Shown here: piece after piece, positions 33,063 through 41,812 of the stretch | Position numbering within the stretch: the first letter of the stretch is position 1 | Layout: every line of letters begins with the position of its first letter | From: Streptosporangiaceae bacterium | Lineage (GTDB): Bacteria > Actinomycetota > Actinomycetes > Streptosporangiales > Streptosporangiaceae | NCBI GenBank assembly: GCA_025934375.1 | Contig: JAICYD010000009.1 | Coordinates: 1 to 64,000, forward strand | Direction: 5' to 3' | Length of the DNA: 64,000 bases | Program-made: the position numbers and the translations under genes | Notes under the pieces: model-generated | Databases searched by the model: none | What the model saw: the letters and a program-made list of their open reading frames with translations, nothing else | Told to the model about the DNA's origin: nothing

Positions 33063-34298
33063 ATGAACGCTGCGGGCGAGCAGGTCATGACCGTGTACGG
33101 GGCGCCGTGGTGCCCGCACTGCCGGCGAGTGAAGAAGTTCCTGGCCGCCCACCGGGTCCGCTACGCCTTCACCAACATCGACGACGACCCCCAGGCGATC
33201 GAGCGGCTGCGGGAGCTGCAAGACGGCGGGCGGGTCATCCCCACGGTGGTCTACCCGGACGGCACGCACGAGGTGAACCCGAGCGATGAGGCGCTCGCCC
33301 GCCGCATCGGCCTGACGCTGGAAGCCGACCGGTCCGCCTATGACCTGGTCATCGTCGGCGGCGGCCCGGCCGGGCTGGCGGCCGCCATCTACGCCGCCCG
33401 CGAGGGCATTGACGCGATCGTCGTGGACGCTGGCAGCATGGGCGGCCAGGCCGGGATCACCGACAAGATCGACAACTACCCGGGGTTCCCCGACGGCGTC
33501 TCCGGCGGGGAGCTGGCCGAGCGGTTCGTGGCCCAGGCTCGCCGGTACGGGGTCGAGCTCGTCTCCGCGGTGTCGGTCACCGCCGTCGAGCGCGACGGCG
33601 ATGGTGATGACCTGCTTACCTCCCTGTCGTCCGGCCAGCAGCTCACCTCGCACGCCGTGATCGTGGCCACCGGCTCGACGTACAGGCGCCTGGACGTCCC
33701 CGGCGAGGAGGACCTCATCGGGGCCGGCGTCCACTTCTGCGCCACCTGCGACGGCCCCTTCTACAAGGGCGCCGATGAGGTCGTGGTGATCGGCGGCGGC
33801 AACTCAGCCCTGGAGGAGGGGCTGCACCTGTCGGAGTTCGCCAAGAAGGTCACGGTGCTGGCCCGCTCCGGCCTGACCGCCTCGCCCGTCCTCCAGGAGC
33901 GGGTACGGTCCGACCCGCAGTTCGACATCCGCACCGGCGTGGACATCGTCGAGCTGGAGGGTGAGCGGGGCCGGTTCGCGGCTGTCGTGGCCCGCGACCG
34001 CGGCAGCGGGTCCGTCTCCCGCTTCCCGGCGGCGGCGGCGTTTGTGTTCATCGGGCTGAAGCCCAACAACGGGTTCCTGGGCGAGAACGTGGAGCGCGAT
34101 GAGGGCGGCTTCCTGGTCACCAGCCCCACGATGGAGACATCCATGAGCGGCGTGTTCGCCGCCGGGGACGTGCGCTCAGGGTCGACCAAGCAACTCGGCT
34201 CCGCCGTCGGCGACGGGATCGCCGCGTTGCTGATGACCCGCCGCCACCTCGAAGCCCACCACCACAAGGCGGCGGCGCTAGCCCCCACCTGGAAGTGA
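33063..34298 (+). CDS. Glutaredoxin-thioredoxin reductase fusion protein
   Basis: A 411-aa protein. Residues 1-80 are a glutaredoxin/NrdH-like domain (MTVYGAPWCPHCRRVKKFL, active-site Cys17 and Cys20; VIPTVVYPDG cis-Pro loop). Residues about 95-411 are a low-molecular-weight thioredoxin reductase: FAD motif DLVIVGGGPAGLAAAIYA, redox centre CATC (Cys226, Cys229), NADP motif VVVIGGGNSALEEG and GVFAAGDVRSGSTKQ. It probably passes electrons from NADPH through FAD and CATC to the attached CPHC domain. ATG 33063 is preferred; GTG 33054 is in frame. It follows the sigma/anti-sigma pair on the same strand after about 100 nt. Confidence 0.9.
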   Translation: MNAAGEQVMTVYGAPWCPHCRRVKKFLAAHRVRYAFTNIDDDPQAIERLRELQDGGRVIPTVVYPDGTHEVNPSDEALARRIGLTLEADRSAYDLVIVGGGPAGLAAAIYAAREGIDAIVVDAGSMGGQAGITDKIDNYPGFPDGVSGGELAERFVAQARRYGVELVSAVSVTAVERDGDGDDLLTSLSSGQQLTSHAVIVATGSTYRRLDVPGEEDLIGAGVHFCATCDGPFYKGADEVVVIGGGNSALEEGLHLSEFAKKVTVLARSGLTASPVLQERVRSDPQFDIRTGVDIVELEGERGRFAAVVARDRGSGSVSRFPAAAAFVFIGLKPNNGFLGENVERDEGGFLVTSPTMETSMSGVFAAGDVRSGSTKQLGSAVGDGIAALLMTRRHLEAHHHKAAALAPTWK

Positions 34299-34403
34299 GT
34301 TCGCGGAATTCACTGCGGGGGAGACCCACCTCTTTTGTGGCCGCGATCCGGGGTTCGCCATCTGGCGGCGTCGAAGGAGGCGAGCGAGAAAACCATCGCG
34401 CCT

Positions 34404-34940
34404 TCACGTGTCAAAGCGGATAGGAACGACCTTGCTGGTGGCGGCTTTCGATCTGCCCGGGCCATTGCCCGGAGTGTCCGGGCCAGTGACGGGTTCGCCG
34501 CCGTTGCGTACGCGGGAGGCTAGGTGGAGCTTGAGCAATGTTTCGTCGGAGGGTCGACGGCCCTGCGGAAGGTCAGGGTTCACGGGCAGCAGCCGCTGCA
34601 TCTCGATGGCTTGGTGTGTCTTCGCGGGGTCGAGTCCGGCGCGGGCCAGTTGAGCTCGCACCTTTGCGATGATGACCGTTGCCTTGGCGTCAGCCCGCGC
34701 ACGGATGAGCGCGGTGAGCAGGCCGCCGATTGCCTCGACGGCAGCCGGGACCGAGTTCAGGGCCGACGAGGCGGCGCTGACAGTAAGGGCTGCTATGGCG
34801 ACTCCCGCTGCTATCAAGGGAGCGTTGGCGTGGTGCACGAAGGCGAGCGCTGTGAGTGATCCTGCTGTCCCGCAGCCGGCGGCCAAGCCGATCCGGGTCG
34901 CGGTGCTGACGAGGGCTGTGGACAGCGACTGGGGGTTCAT
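34404..34940 (-). CDS. Hypothetical membrane protein
   Basis: A 178-aa product from ATG 34940 with GAGGA 8 nt upstream. Two hydrophobic stretches (TRIGLAAGCGTAGSLTALAF and APLIAAGVAIAALTVSAASS) are followed by a helical part (ALIRARADAKATVIIAKVRA) and a polar C-terminal tail. I do not recognise a family. Codon use is typical for the genome, supporting a real gene. Confidence 0.55.
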   Translation of the reverse strand: MNPQSLSTALVSTATRIGLAAGCGTAGSLTALAFVHHANAPLIAAGVAIAALTVSAASSALNSVPAAVEAIGGLLTALIRARADAKATVIIAKVRAQLARAGLDPAKTHQAIEMQRLLPVNPDLPQGRRPSDETLLKLHLASRVRNGGEPVTGPDTPGNGPGRSKAATSKVVPIRFDT

Positions 34941-35359
34941 GATGCTGTTCCTCTACGGGCGCGATGGCTGGAGATTGGGCCGTCTCGCCTTGAGGTCACG
35001 GGGAGAAGGCACATCACGGGCTTCGCGCGAATCAGGTTGGGCTTGGACCGCTGGTCAGGTGTCGGGTTCTTGGTCGATGGATAATTGCCCACTTACGTAA
35101 CCGTCTGTAGTCGTTCCGTCTCATATCGACAGTATGCAGTCCGCTACGAGCCGAACGCAAGGAGACAAAATGACATGTAGCAGATCGACCCCCGACTGTC
35201 TGTGATAGCGTCGCACTGCTGTGACGCCGACCGACTCACGTGGTCAGCTGCCTGACATGCTCTAGGCGATATGCCATATGTCAGAGCATGTAGTAACGTA
35301 ATGCACCTGGCAATTTGCAATGCAACAGTGAGGGAGCTTGCAGCGAAAGGGGCCGTACC
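34941..35359. other. Intergenic region upstream of the first XRE regulator
   Basis: About 420 bp without a supported gene. It is less GC-rich than average (about 35090-35340) and contains an operator-like palindrome at 35255-35291. AAAGGGG at about 35347-35353 is the ribosome site for the TTG start at 35360. Confidence 0.5.
35255..35291. promoter_or_regulatory. Palindromic operator-like element upstream of XRE gene
   Basis: ACATGCTCT (35255-35263) and AGAGCATGT (35283-35291) are perfect inverted 9-mers separated by 19 nt that hold a second small palindrome (ATATGCCATAT, 35269-35279). It is about 70 nt before the XRE start, suitable for autoregulation. Confidence 0.45.
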
Positions 35360-36229
35360 TTGGACGCCAGCTCTACCCCTCTTGTGCAGCGCCGCCGCAT
35401 GCGAACGGAGTTGCGGAGAGCGCGAGCCGAGGCCGGTTACACCCAAGACCAGGTGGCGAGGTCTATGGAGTGGTCTCTGTCGAAGGTGATCAGGATCGAG
35501 TCAGGGGCAGTGGGCCTGTCCGCCAACGACCTCAGGGCACTGCTGGGTCTTTACGGGATAACTGACCAGACCCGGGCTGATGAACTGCTCGACCTCGCCC
35601 GGGCTTCGCGGCAGAGTTCCTGGTGGAGCAGGTACAGGCCGGACATCTCGGCCCAGTACCTGCAGTACATCGAGTACGAGGAGGCGGCCTCCGTCCTGCG
35701 GATGTACGAGCCGCTCCTGCTGCCCGGGCTCTGCCAGACGCGGGAGTACGCCACGGCGATCATCCGGGAGCTCGCGGACCCGGGTACCCCGGAAGCCCTG
35801 ATCCGGACCCGGATCGAGATCCGGATGAAACGACAGGAACTGCTCGAGCGAGACTCGCCGCCGGCCATATTCTGCGTCCTGGACGAATCGGCAGTCCAGC
35901 GCATGGCCGGCCAGCGGGACGTCGCCCCGGGTCAGATAGCACGGCTTATCGACCTGGCGGGCAGGCCAAGCGTGACGCTCGAGATCGTCCCGTTCAGTGC
36001 AGGGTTCCACCGCGGGATGCTCGAATCCTTCCTAATCGCGGAATTTCCCGACCCTGAGGACGGCGACGTTCTTTTCTCGGAAAGTTCGAGAGACACGATT
36101 TTTAGCCAGGACGAGGCCGGAGAAATCACGGGCTACCGTGAGGTATTCGAGGATCTGAGGGTGGATTCCCTGAGCGCGGCTGATACGCTGACCTACCTCA
36201 GGAATCTGGCCGTCCGAATGCCGGAATGA
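35360..36229 (+). CDS. XRE-family helix-turn-helix regulator with DUF5753 domain
   Basis: A 289-aa protein. TTG 35360 has AAAGGGG 6 nt upstream and gives the normal N-terminus (DASSTPLVQRRRMRTELRRA). The HTH is AGYTQDQVARSMEWSLSKVI with RIESGAVGLS. The DUF5753 domain follows: WWSRYRPDISAQYLQYIEYE, EPLLLPGLCQTREYATAII, VLDESAVQRM and VTLEIVPFSAGFHRGM. Such regulators are paired with DUF397 proteins across actinomycetes, here the gene 39 nt downstream. The pair is thought to work as a regulator with its small partner in development or as an antitoxin-like unit. Confidence 0.92.
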   Translation: MDASSTPLVQRRRMRTELRRARAEAGYTQDQVARSMEWSLSKVIRIESGAVGLSANDLRALLGLYGITDQTRADELLDLARASRQSSWWSRYRPDISAQYLQYIEYEEAASVLRMYEPLLLPGLCQTREYATAIIRELADPGTPEALIRTRIEIRMKRQELLERDSPPAIFCVLDESAVQRMAGQRDVAPGQIARLIDLAGRPSVTLEIVPFSAGFHRGMLESFLIAEFPDPEDGDVLFSESSRDTIFSQDEAGEITGYREVFEDLRVDSLSAADTLTYLRNLAVRMPE

Positions 36230-36268
36230 CACAAATATAAGTGAGATTGCTTTCGAAAGGACTATATA

Positions 36269-36628
36269 GTGCATAAAGTCGATATATCGGCTTCGGCGTG
36301 GCGCAAGAGTTCGCACTCGGAGGCCGGCAACTGTGTAGAGGTAGCAGACGGAAACGGACTAGTGCTTGTTCGCGACAACAAACTCGCCGATGGATCCAGT
36401 GTTATTTCTTTCCTGCCGCAGACATGGTGCGAGTTCATTCGCGTCGTCCATGGGAGCCGGTTATCCAGGCGTTTCTGGCCGTTAAACGTAAACACTCGGT
36501 CGAGAATTTCAGACCGTAAGCAACGACGTAAACTTACGCAGGTCGGCGGAGTGTCGACTCCACTAGAGAAAGATGGCGAACGGGCCTGGTGCCGAATCGG
36601 GTCCGCCAGGGCACGGCGCTCGGTCTGA
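36269..36628 (+). CDS. DUF397 domain protein with abnormal C-terminal extension
   Basis: GTG 36269 follows GAAAGGA by 7 nt. Residues 1-52 are a good DUF397 domain: SASAWRKSSHSEAGNCVEVA, then VLVRDNKLADGS and FLPQTWCEFIRVV. Family members usually stop after 60-75 residues, but this frame continues with basic, low-similarity sequence to residue 119, which suggests a small frameshift near the normal end (about 36440) or loss of the stop. Partner of the XRE gene upstream. Confidence 0.75.
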   Translation: MHKVDISASAWRKSSHSEAGNCVEVADGNGLVLVRDNKLADGSSVISFLPQTWCEFIRVVHGSRLSRRFWPLNVNTRSRISDRKQRRKLTQVGGVSTPLEKDGERAWCRIGSARARRSV

Positions 36629-36639
36629 TGACGCAGGTC

Positions 36640-36662
36640 GGCGCCGCCGTCTCGGCGGCGCC
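36640..36662 (+). terminator. Hairpin terminator
   Basis: A perfect 10-bp stem (GGCGCCGCCG / CGGCGGCGCC) with a 3-nt loop begins 11 nt after the DUF397 stop codon. Good position for ending the XRE-DUF397 transcript. Confidence 0.7.
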
Positions 36663-37076
36663 GCCCTTGTAGGCTCTGGCGCCCACGCCTGCGGAGTCTT
36701 CGCCACGATCCAGGGCTGAGCCGGTACCGTTCCTCTGCGGCGGAAGCTTTCTCCGGGTATCCCGTTAGCGGTTTCGCCAGAGGGTCGGCCCTGAGATGCC
36801 GGCCCGTTAGTTTGATCTACAATTACCTGCTGTCCTCACTCGTTAGCATCATCCTGCGAGACCCTGTCGGCATGCGAGCACTAGTCCGGAGAGCAGGGTC
36901 TTCGCTTGCCCTCTGGAGATGCAAAGTGCAGGACTGGCCACTAGGGGCTTTGCCCGGTTACCACCGGATTATCCGCTGCCGTAGCGGGCATACCCCTCAT
37001 GTGGGCCGGGTGAGCAGGCGCGCTGTGTCGCGCCCTGTGTGACTTACCGTTGCCCTGCGACGTGGAGACAGTGTAA
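36663..37076. other. Intergenic region before the second XRE regulator
   Basis: About 410 bp with no supported gene; only short random frames occur. A small hairpin GGCGCG/CGCGCC at 37017-37034 and GGAGA at 37064-37068 (ribosome site, 8 nt before GTG 37077) are the only signals seen. Confidence 0.5.
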
Positions 37077-37970
37077 GTGAATACGAGCGGTTACGGACCC
37101 GTGGTATCGAATGCGCTGCTGAGGCACGCGCTGAAGCGACTGCGGCAGGCTACCGGCCAGCAGCGGGAACAGGTCGCTGGCTCCCTGGGATGGCAAGTCT
37201 CAAAACTAATCCGGATCGAGAATGGCAATACAACTGTATCAGGTTCCGACCTGGACACCCTGCTGCGTTTCTACGAATTCACCGATCAGGAGCGGATCGA
37301 TGAAATGGCCGCGTGGGCCAGAGAGGCGAGCGTCCCGGGCTGGTGGGAAAGATTCAGCATACGAGACAAAGCTTTCGAGCGATATATCGGCTACGAGTCC
37401 GGTGCGACGTCGATACGCATGTCTCAGGGATTCCTGATCCCCGGTATCCTGCAGACCGAGGAATACGCTAGGCTTATGGCCAGAAGCTACGCCGCGCCGG
37501 AAGATATTGATGCTATGGTGCTGCTGCGCATGGAGCGCCAGAGGGAAGTATTCGCGCGGGCGCCGCAACAGTCCCATATCCTGGACGAGGCAATTCTGCG
37601 GCGTCGGATCGACGACGTCATGCCGAATCAGGTACAACGCCTGGCTGAGCTGGCAAGGCAGCCAGAAATCACGATCCGGATCATCCCTTTCGAGGCAGGA
37701 CCGCATTACGGCTACAGGGGGCCTTTCGTGCTGCTTGGCTTCGATGTTCCCCTCGGCGGCATCCTATATCTAGAAGGCTCGCGTACCTGGCATGAGAACC
37801 TTCTGATCTCCGAGGAAGGCATGGTTTTTAACCGGGAGGTTCCTGCTGTCGATGACGCGGCCGAAGAGATAGCTATATACGAAGACCGTTTTGAGATGCT
37901 AAGCCGTATAGCCCTTGAGCCAGCTGAGTCGATAATTCTGCTTGACCGGATAGCCGACGAGATAAGTTAG
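37077..37970 (+). CDS. XRE-family helix-turn-helix regulator with DUF5753 domain
   Basis: A 297-aa protein. GTG 37077 has GGAGA 8 nt upstream. HTH: LRHALKRLRQATGQQREQVA, GSLGWQVSKLIRIENG. DUF5753: WWERFSIRDKAFERYIGYES, LIPGILQTEEYARLMARSY, HILDEAILRRRI, TIRIIPFEAGPHYGYRG. It is a paralogue of 35360-36229 at modest identity. No DUF397 gene follows: an IS66-type element begins 10 nt after the stop codon and no DUF397 sequence was seen beyond it. Confidence 0.92.
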   Translation: MNTSGYGPVVSNALLRHALKRLRQATGQQREQVAGSLGWQVSKLIRIENGNTTVSGSDLDTLLRFYEFTDQERIDEMAAWAREASVPGWWERFSIRDKAFERYIGYESGATSIRMSQGFLIPGILQTEEYARLMARSYAAPEDIDAMVLLRMERQREVFARAPQQSHILDEAILRRRIDDVMPNQVQRLAELARQPEITIRIIPFEAGPHYGYRGPFVLLGFDVPLGGILYLEGSRTWHENLLISEEGMVFNREVPAVDDAAEEIAIYEDRFEMLSRIALEPAESIILLDRIADEIS

Positions 37971-37972
37971 CT

Positions 37973-37980
37973 CTTCGATC
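37973..37980. repeat. Target site duplication, left copy
   Basis: CTTCGATC, identical to 39749-39756 on the other side of the IS66 element. It starts 3 nt after the XRE stop codon. Confidence 0.88.
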
Positions 37981-39748
37981 GTAGCTATTCAGCCTGAGTC
38001 GGGCTTGAATGGTGCTGGCTGTGGGCGTGGGTGATGGCCCGGTGGCGTTGGACACGCCTGCGGTGGGGGATTTGGAGTGAGGGCGGCGGCCTGTTGCGGT
38101 GTTACGGGGGTGCGACTGCCGGCGGGAGCCAGGGGCCGTCGGTGAACAGCATGGTGAGGGCGTCGAGGGCGTCGATGCCCCATTTCGCGGTGGTGGAAAG
38201 GTAGGACTGGACGATCGCGAAGTCGGCCAGGCTCACGATGGTGCGCCAGGTGCCGCCGGAGGTGCGCTGCTGGACCTTGACGGGGCGGATGTCGCGTTCG
38301 GCCTGGTTGGAGGTGAACCCGACGGCCAGGTCGGTGGCGAAGCGGAGGATCATGTCCTCGTGGTCGCGGAACCGGCGGGCCAGCCGGGCTCCGTCCAGGG
38401 CGATCTGGGTGCGCTTGCCGGCGTTGCCGGCGAGGCCCTTGGCGACGGCGCCGCGGTACCAGGACCGGATGCCGGCGAGGTCAGTGTCGCTGAGGCTGGC
38501 CTGCCCCGCCCGGCGGGCGGCGGCGGCCCTGGCGTTGGCGTCGAGGAGCAGGTCGGCCATGGAGCGGGCCCACAGCTGGCCGTCAGGGTCGAAGCGGTGC
38601 AGCCCGGCCAGGTCGCGCAGCCCGTGCGCGCCGCACCAGGCGTGCAGCGCGTCCGTGAGGTGCTCATATCCCTTATAGCCGTCGCGGACGATGGTGCCCG
38701 CGTATCCGGGCAGCACGCCGCCGGAGTCGATGGCCTCGCTGGTCCGGTCGCCAGTGTGCATGGCGGTGAGGAACTCGGTGCACGCCACGTGGACATAGCG
38801 GAGCTTCCCGGCGGCCCGGGCCGGGGTCTCGTCGGCGTACAGCACCGGGGCGGCGGGCAGCAGCTCCCGGACGCGGTCCATGAAGGGCGCCAGTAGCCGC
38901 GCGGCCCTGCCCCGGATGCCGGCCGCGAACCCGGCGGAGACGTTCACGCCGGTCAGGGCGGCGACCAGGCGGGCGGCGCGGGCAACGGGGAGGTAGTTCG
39001 CGCAGACCGCCAGGGCGGTCCTGGCGTGGGCCAGCGGCCCGTACTGTGCCCGGCCGGTCACCCCTGGCGGGGCCAGCCCGACGGAGACGCCGCCGCATCC
39101 CGGGCATTCCTTCGCGGCGACCTGGTACTCGGTCACTGACGGCGGCGGCGGCGGCGGCGACGCCTCGAAGACCTGCCGCTTCTGCGGGGTGCCCAGCACC
39201 GGCTCACCCGTGAGGTCGTGGCCGCAGCAGCCGCACGCGGCCGGCCCGCACAGCACCGTCTCGCCCGGATGAGGCGACTGCCTCAGCGTGCGGGACTCCG
39301 CGCCGGGCTGCTTCCCCGGCCTGCGCCCGGACGTGCCGCGCAGCGACCGGTCACGCGGCTTCTTCTTATACGGGCTGTCCGACGATGGCGGCTTCGATGA
39401 CGTGCCCGAGTCCTTGTCCAGCCGCCGCCGCAGCTCTTCTACCTGGGCGGCCAGCGCGGCGACCTGCGCGTCCCGCGCGGCCAGCTGCGCCGCTGCCAGC
39501 TCGTCCCGGTCCCGTGCCGCCTGCCGGAGCCGTGCGTTAACGTCCTCCAGCCCCGCGACCCGCGCGCGCAGCCACGCCACCTCATCAGGCGCGGGCACAT
39601 GCGGCGCATCGGGCACAAGCCGCACTCCACCACAGCGCACCGCGCCCGCCAAATAGGCGAGCATCGAACCGCAGCCAGCAGAGCGCCGCCAACAGCACGA
39701 CTAAAACGCCCCAGCCTACCTATCCGGTTACTCAGGCTGAATAGCTAC
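37981..39748 (-). mobile_element. IS66-family insertion sequence, complete
   Basis: A 1768-bp element bounded by perfect 19-bp inverted repeats (GTAGCTATTCAGCCTGAGT outward from the left end; complement at 39730-39748). It is flanked by an 8-bp direct repeat CTTCGATC (37973-37980 and 39749-39756), the target duplication length typical of IS66. It carries a single long transposase gene and no tnpA/tnpB accessory ORFs. The perfect ends and duplication point to a recent insertion. Confidence 0.93.
38102..39664 (-). CDS. IS66-family transposase (TnpC type)
   Basis: A 520-aa DDE transposase with all family parts: N-terminal leucine-rich coiled coil (VAALAAQVEELRRRLDKDSG), the linker SSKPPSSDSP, a zinc-ribbon region (CGPAACGCCGHDL, CPGCGG), first catalytic Asp in PVLYADETPARA, second in TIVRDGYKGYEHL, and Glu in NQAERDIRPVKVQQRTSGG. 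The length is normal and no frame defect is visible. The exact start is uncertain because several in-frame starts exist before the coiled coil. The flanking terminal repeats show the element was mobile recently. Confidence 0.93.
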   Translation of the reverse strand: MLAYLAGAVRCGGVRLVPDAPHVPAPDEVAWLRARVAGLEDVNARLRQAARDRDELAAAQLAARDAQVAALAAQVEELRRRLDKDSGTSSKPPSSDSPYKKKPRDRSLRGTSGRRPGKQPGAESRTLRQSPHPGETVLCGPAACGCCGHDLTGEPVLGTPQKRQVFEASPPPPPPSVTEYQVAAKECPGCGGVSVGLAPPGVTGRAQYGPLAHARTALAVCANYLPVARAARLVAALTGVNVSAGFAAGIRGRAARLLAPFMDRVRELLPAAPVLYADETPARAAGKLRYVHVACTEFLTAMHTGDRTSEAIDSGGVLPGYAGTIVRDGYKGYEHLTDALHAWCGAHGLRDLAGLHRFDPDGQLWARSMADLLLDANARAAAARRAGQASLSDTDLAGIRSWYRGAVAKGLAGNAGKRTQIALDGARLARRFRDHEDMILRFATDLAVGFTSNQAERDIRPVKVQQRTSGGTWRTIVSLADFAIVQSYLSTTAKWGIDALDALTMLFTDGPWLPPAVAPP

Positions 39749-39756
39749 CTTCGATC
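39749..39756. repeat. Target site duplication, right copy
   Basis: CTTCGATC, identical to 37973-37980, generated by the IS66-type insertion. Confidence 0.88.
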
Positions 39757-39926
39757 GGGCTGTTCCTCGGTTGCTTGGTCGGGGCCGGGGAGCCGCTGGA
39801 AGGCACGCGAGTTGTGAGGTAAAGGACGTCGCCGAGGATGAGGGCCTGGTCCTTCCGGTCTGCTCGGCAAGGCCCCCGACCCCGGGAGGTCGAGGAAACT
39901 CACCCGCGCGCAGGTCAGCGCAGCGC

Positions 39927-40786
39927 TCAAGCGAGCCCGCCGTCGGAACATCCCGGACAAGGCGAGCGCGATCCTTGCGGCGCTGCGCAGCGAGCAACTC
40001 GCCCAGCCGCCCGCCCTGACAGCAGGACGTTCGGCGAGCGCCGCAGCAGCCACGCCAACGCGACCGCCATCGGCGACGTATCCAGCCGGGCGGCCACCGC
40101 CGACAGCGCCGAAGACTGCACCGGGCTGTACCCGCCCAGCGGGAAGAACGGCACGTAAGCAACCCCCTGCTCCGCGAGCACGTCGATCAGCTTGTCGTCA
40201 TGCCGGTAAGCCAGGTTGTACATGTTCTACACGCACACGATCGGCGTGATCGCTTGCGCCTCTGCGACCTGCTCCGCCGTCGCGTTGCTCACGCCGAGGT
40301 GCCGGATCAGCCCCTGCTGCTGGAGTCCTGCGAGCGCCTCGAATGGCTCGGCGAGCGACCCCGCCTGAGGTCCGCGGGCGTCGCCGAGCCGAAGGTTGAC
40401 CACGTCGAGCACGTCAACGCCGAGGTCGGCAAGGTTCTCGCGTACAGACCGGCTCAGGCTTTCCGGGTCCCGGGCCGGAGGCCAGCCACCGTTTGAATCC
40501 CGGGACGCGCCAACCTTCGTCACGATGTGCAGCGACTCCGGGTACGGGTGCAGTGCCTCACGGATCAGCTGGTTGGTGACCCGCGGCCCGTAGGCACCGC
40601 TGGTGTCGATGTGGGTGATGCCAAGGTCGGCCGCCTCGCGCAGGACCGCCAGCGCGCCGTCGCGGTCGGCGGGCGGCCCCATGCCCCGGGGCCGGCGAGC
40701 TGCATGGCACCGTAGCCGAACCGAGTGACGGCCAGGTCGCCCAGCATCCAGCTGCCACCGGGAAGCGCTGCAGGAAGCATGTTCAT
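39927..40786 (-). pseudogene. Aldo/keto reductase, decayed
   Basis: The gene should start at ATG 40786 (MNMLPAALPGGSWMLGDLAV, TRFGYGAMQLAGPGAWG) and continue PPADRDGALAVLREAADLGI, ITHIDTSGAYGP, HIVTKVGASR, LVFEALAGLQQQ-like residues and LIRHLGVSNATAEQVA. A missing base at the CCCC tract 40677-40680 breaks the first part. A TAG codon at about 40226 replaces the Gln of VCVQNMYN; after it NLAYRHDDKLIDVLAEQGVA and YVPFFPLGGYSP continue. The last 30 residues are lost. With a stop and a frameshift, this NADPH-dependent oxidoreductase is dead even if the G-tract defect is a sequencing error. Confidence 0.82.
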
Positions 40787-40930
40787 CCCTTGCCTTTCAC
40801 ATGAGCCGAGAGGTGCCTATCGGATCCTTGGATCAGTATTGGGGCGCAGCTTCCCACCGGGAAGTAGGCACTTCGGAGTACGCAAGGTACCTGGGGGATA
40901 CCAGAGCGGCCGACGGCACCGCCGCGCACG

Positions 40931-41125
40931 TCAGCCGATCTGACTGTGCCCAATGATGAACGCCATGATGTCCCGCCCCACCACCTCGGCGAAGGACCGA
41001 TCGCCGTACTCCCCACTCGCCCAGTGGCGGGTGCCGGCTTCCAGGAGGGACTGGGCGCCGCGCGCCAGGTGCAGCACGTCCAGCTCGGCGGGGAACTTGC
41101 CGTCCGCCTGCGCCCGCTGCAGGAG
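40931..41125 (-). pseudogene. TetR-family regulator, C-terminal remnant
   Basis: The minus-strand frame reads ELLQRAQADGKFPAELDVLH, LARGAQSLLEAGTRHWASGE, YGDRSFAEVVGRDIMAFIIG and stops at 40931. This is the last third of a TetR ligand-binding domain. Upstream (higher coordinates) the similarity ends abruptly at about 41,110-41,130, where a plus-strand reductase remnant begins. The whole DNA-binding domain is gone. Confidence 0.68.
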
Positions 41126-41128
41126 CTC

Positions 41129-41812
41129 AACGCCAGCCTGTTCGGCAGCGGCATCAACCCCGGGTGGGCCGATCAGCTCGCCGCCGTCGCCTCCGCCGTC
41201 TGTCGCCAGGTCGACCACGTGACGGTATTCGAGTCCTTCGACATCGGCATGTGGGCGGGCGACGCCAACCAAGACGAGCTGGGCTGGGGCCGCCCGGCCA
41301 GCGACCCGGGGCACGCCGACGATGTCATCAAGGCCACCGGCCCGTTCGGCGACGCCCTGGAGGCGCTCGCCGAACTGCTCGGCACCACGATCGACGACGT
41401 CCGCTGCGAGGTCGGCTTCGCCCACGCCACCAAGGACCTGGACATCCCCGGCCGCCCGGTCGCCAGCGGCACCGTCGCCGGATTGGACATCCGCTGGATC
41501 GGCGCCGTCGGCGGCGCGGACGTCGTCGAGGCGCACATCCGCTGGACGATCACCGCCGAGCTCGACCCCGCGTGGGAGGTCGCCATGGCCTACCTCATCG
41601 AGGTCCGCGGCCACCCGCAGGTGAACCTCCGCGTCGAGGTCCTGCCCCAGGACATGGCCTCGATGACCCTGGAGGAGATGCTCGCCATCGGCTCCGTCAT
41701 CACCGCGATGCCCGTCGTCAACGCCATCCCGGCCGTGATCGCCGCCCGCCCCGGCATCGTCACCTGCGCCGACCTCCCCACCCAGTCCTCCCGCCACCTT
41801 CCCCGCGCCTAA
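41129..41812 (+). pseudogene. Dihydrodipicolinate reductase-like protein, N-terminal half missing
   Basis: From about 41129 the frame reads NASLFGSGINPGWADQLAAV, TVFESFDIGMWAGDANQDEL, EVGFAHATKDLDIPGRPVAS, VEAHIRWTITAELDPAWEVA, ending at 41812. This is the C-terminal catalytic domain of actinomycete DapB-like NAD(P)H-dependent reductases. The Rossmann domain (about 110 residues, GxxGxxG) is absent; the region before 41129 is the TetR remnant on the other strand. The open frame from 40946 is therefore an artificial fusion and not a real start. Confidence 0.75.

Noticed and set aside
37981..39748. Accessory tnpA/tnpB genes in the IS66 element
   Set aside because: Only about 120 and 84 bp lie outside the transposase frame within the terminal repeats, with no room for them.
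40946..41812. A 288-codon plus-strand frame as a complete gene
   Set aside because: Its first 60 codons are antisense to a TetR C-terminal domain; only the part after about 41129 has reductase similarity.
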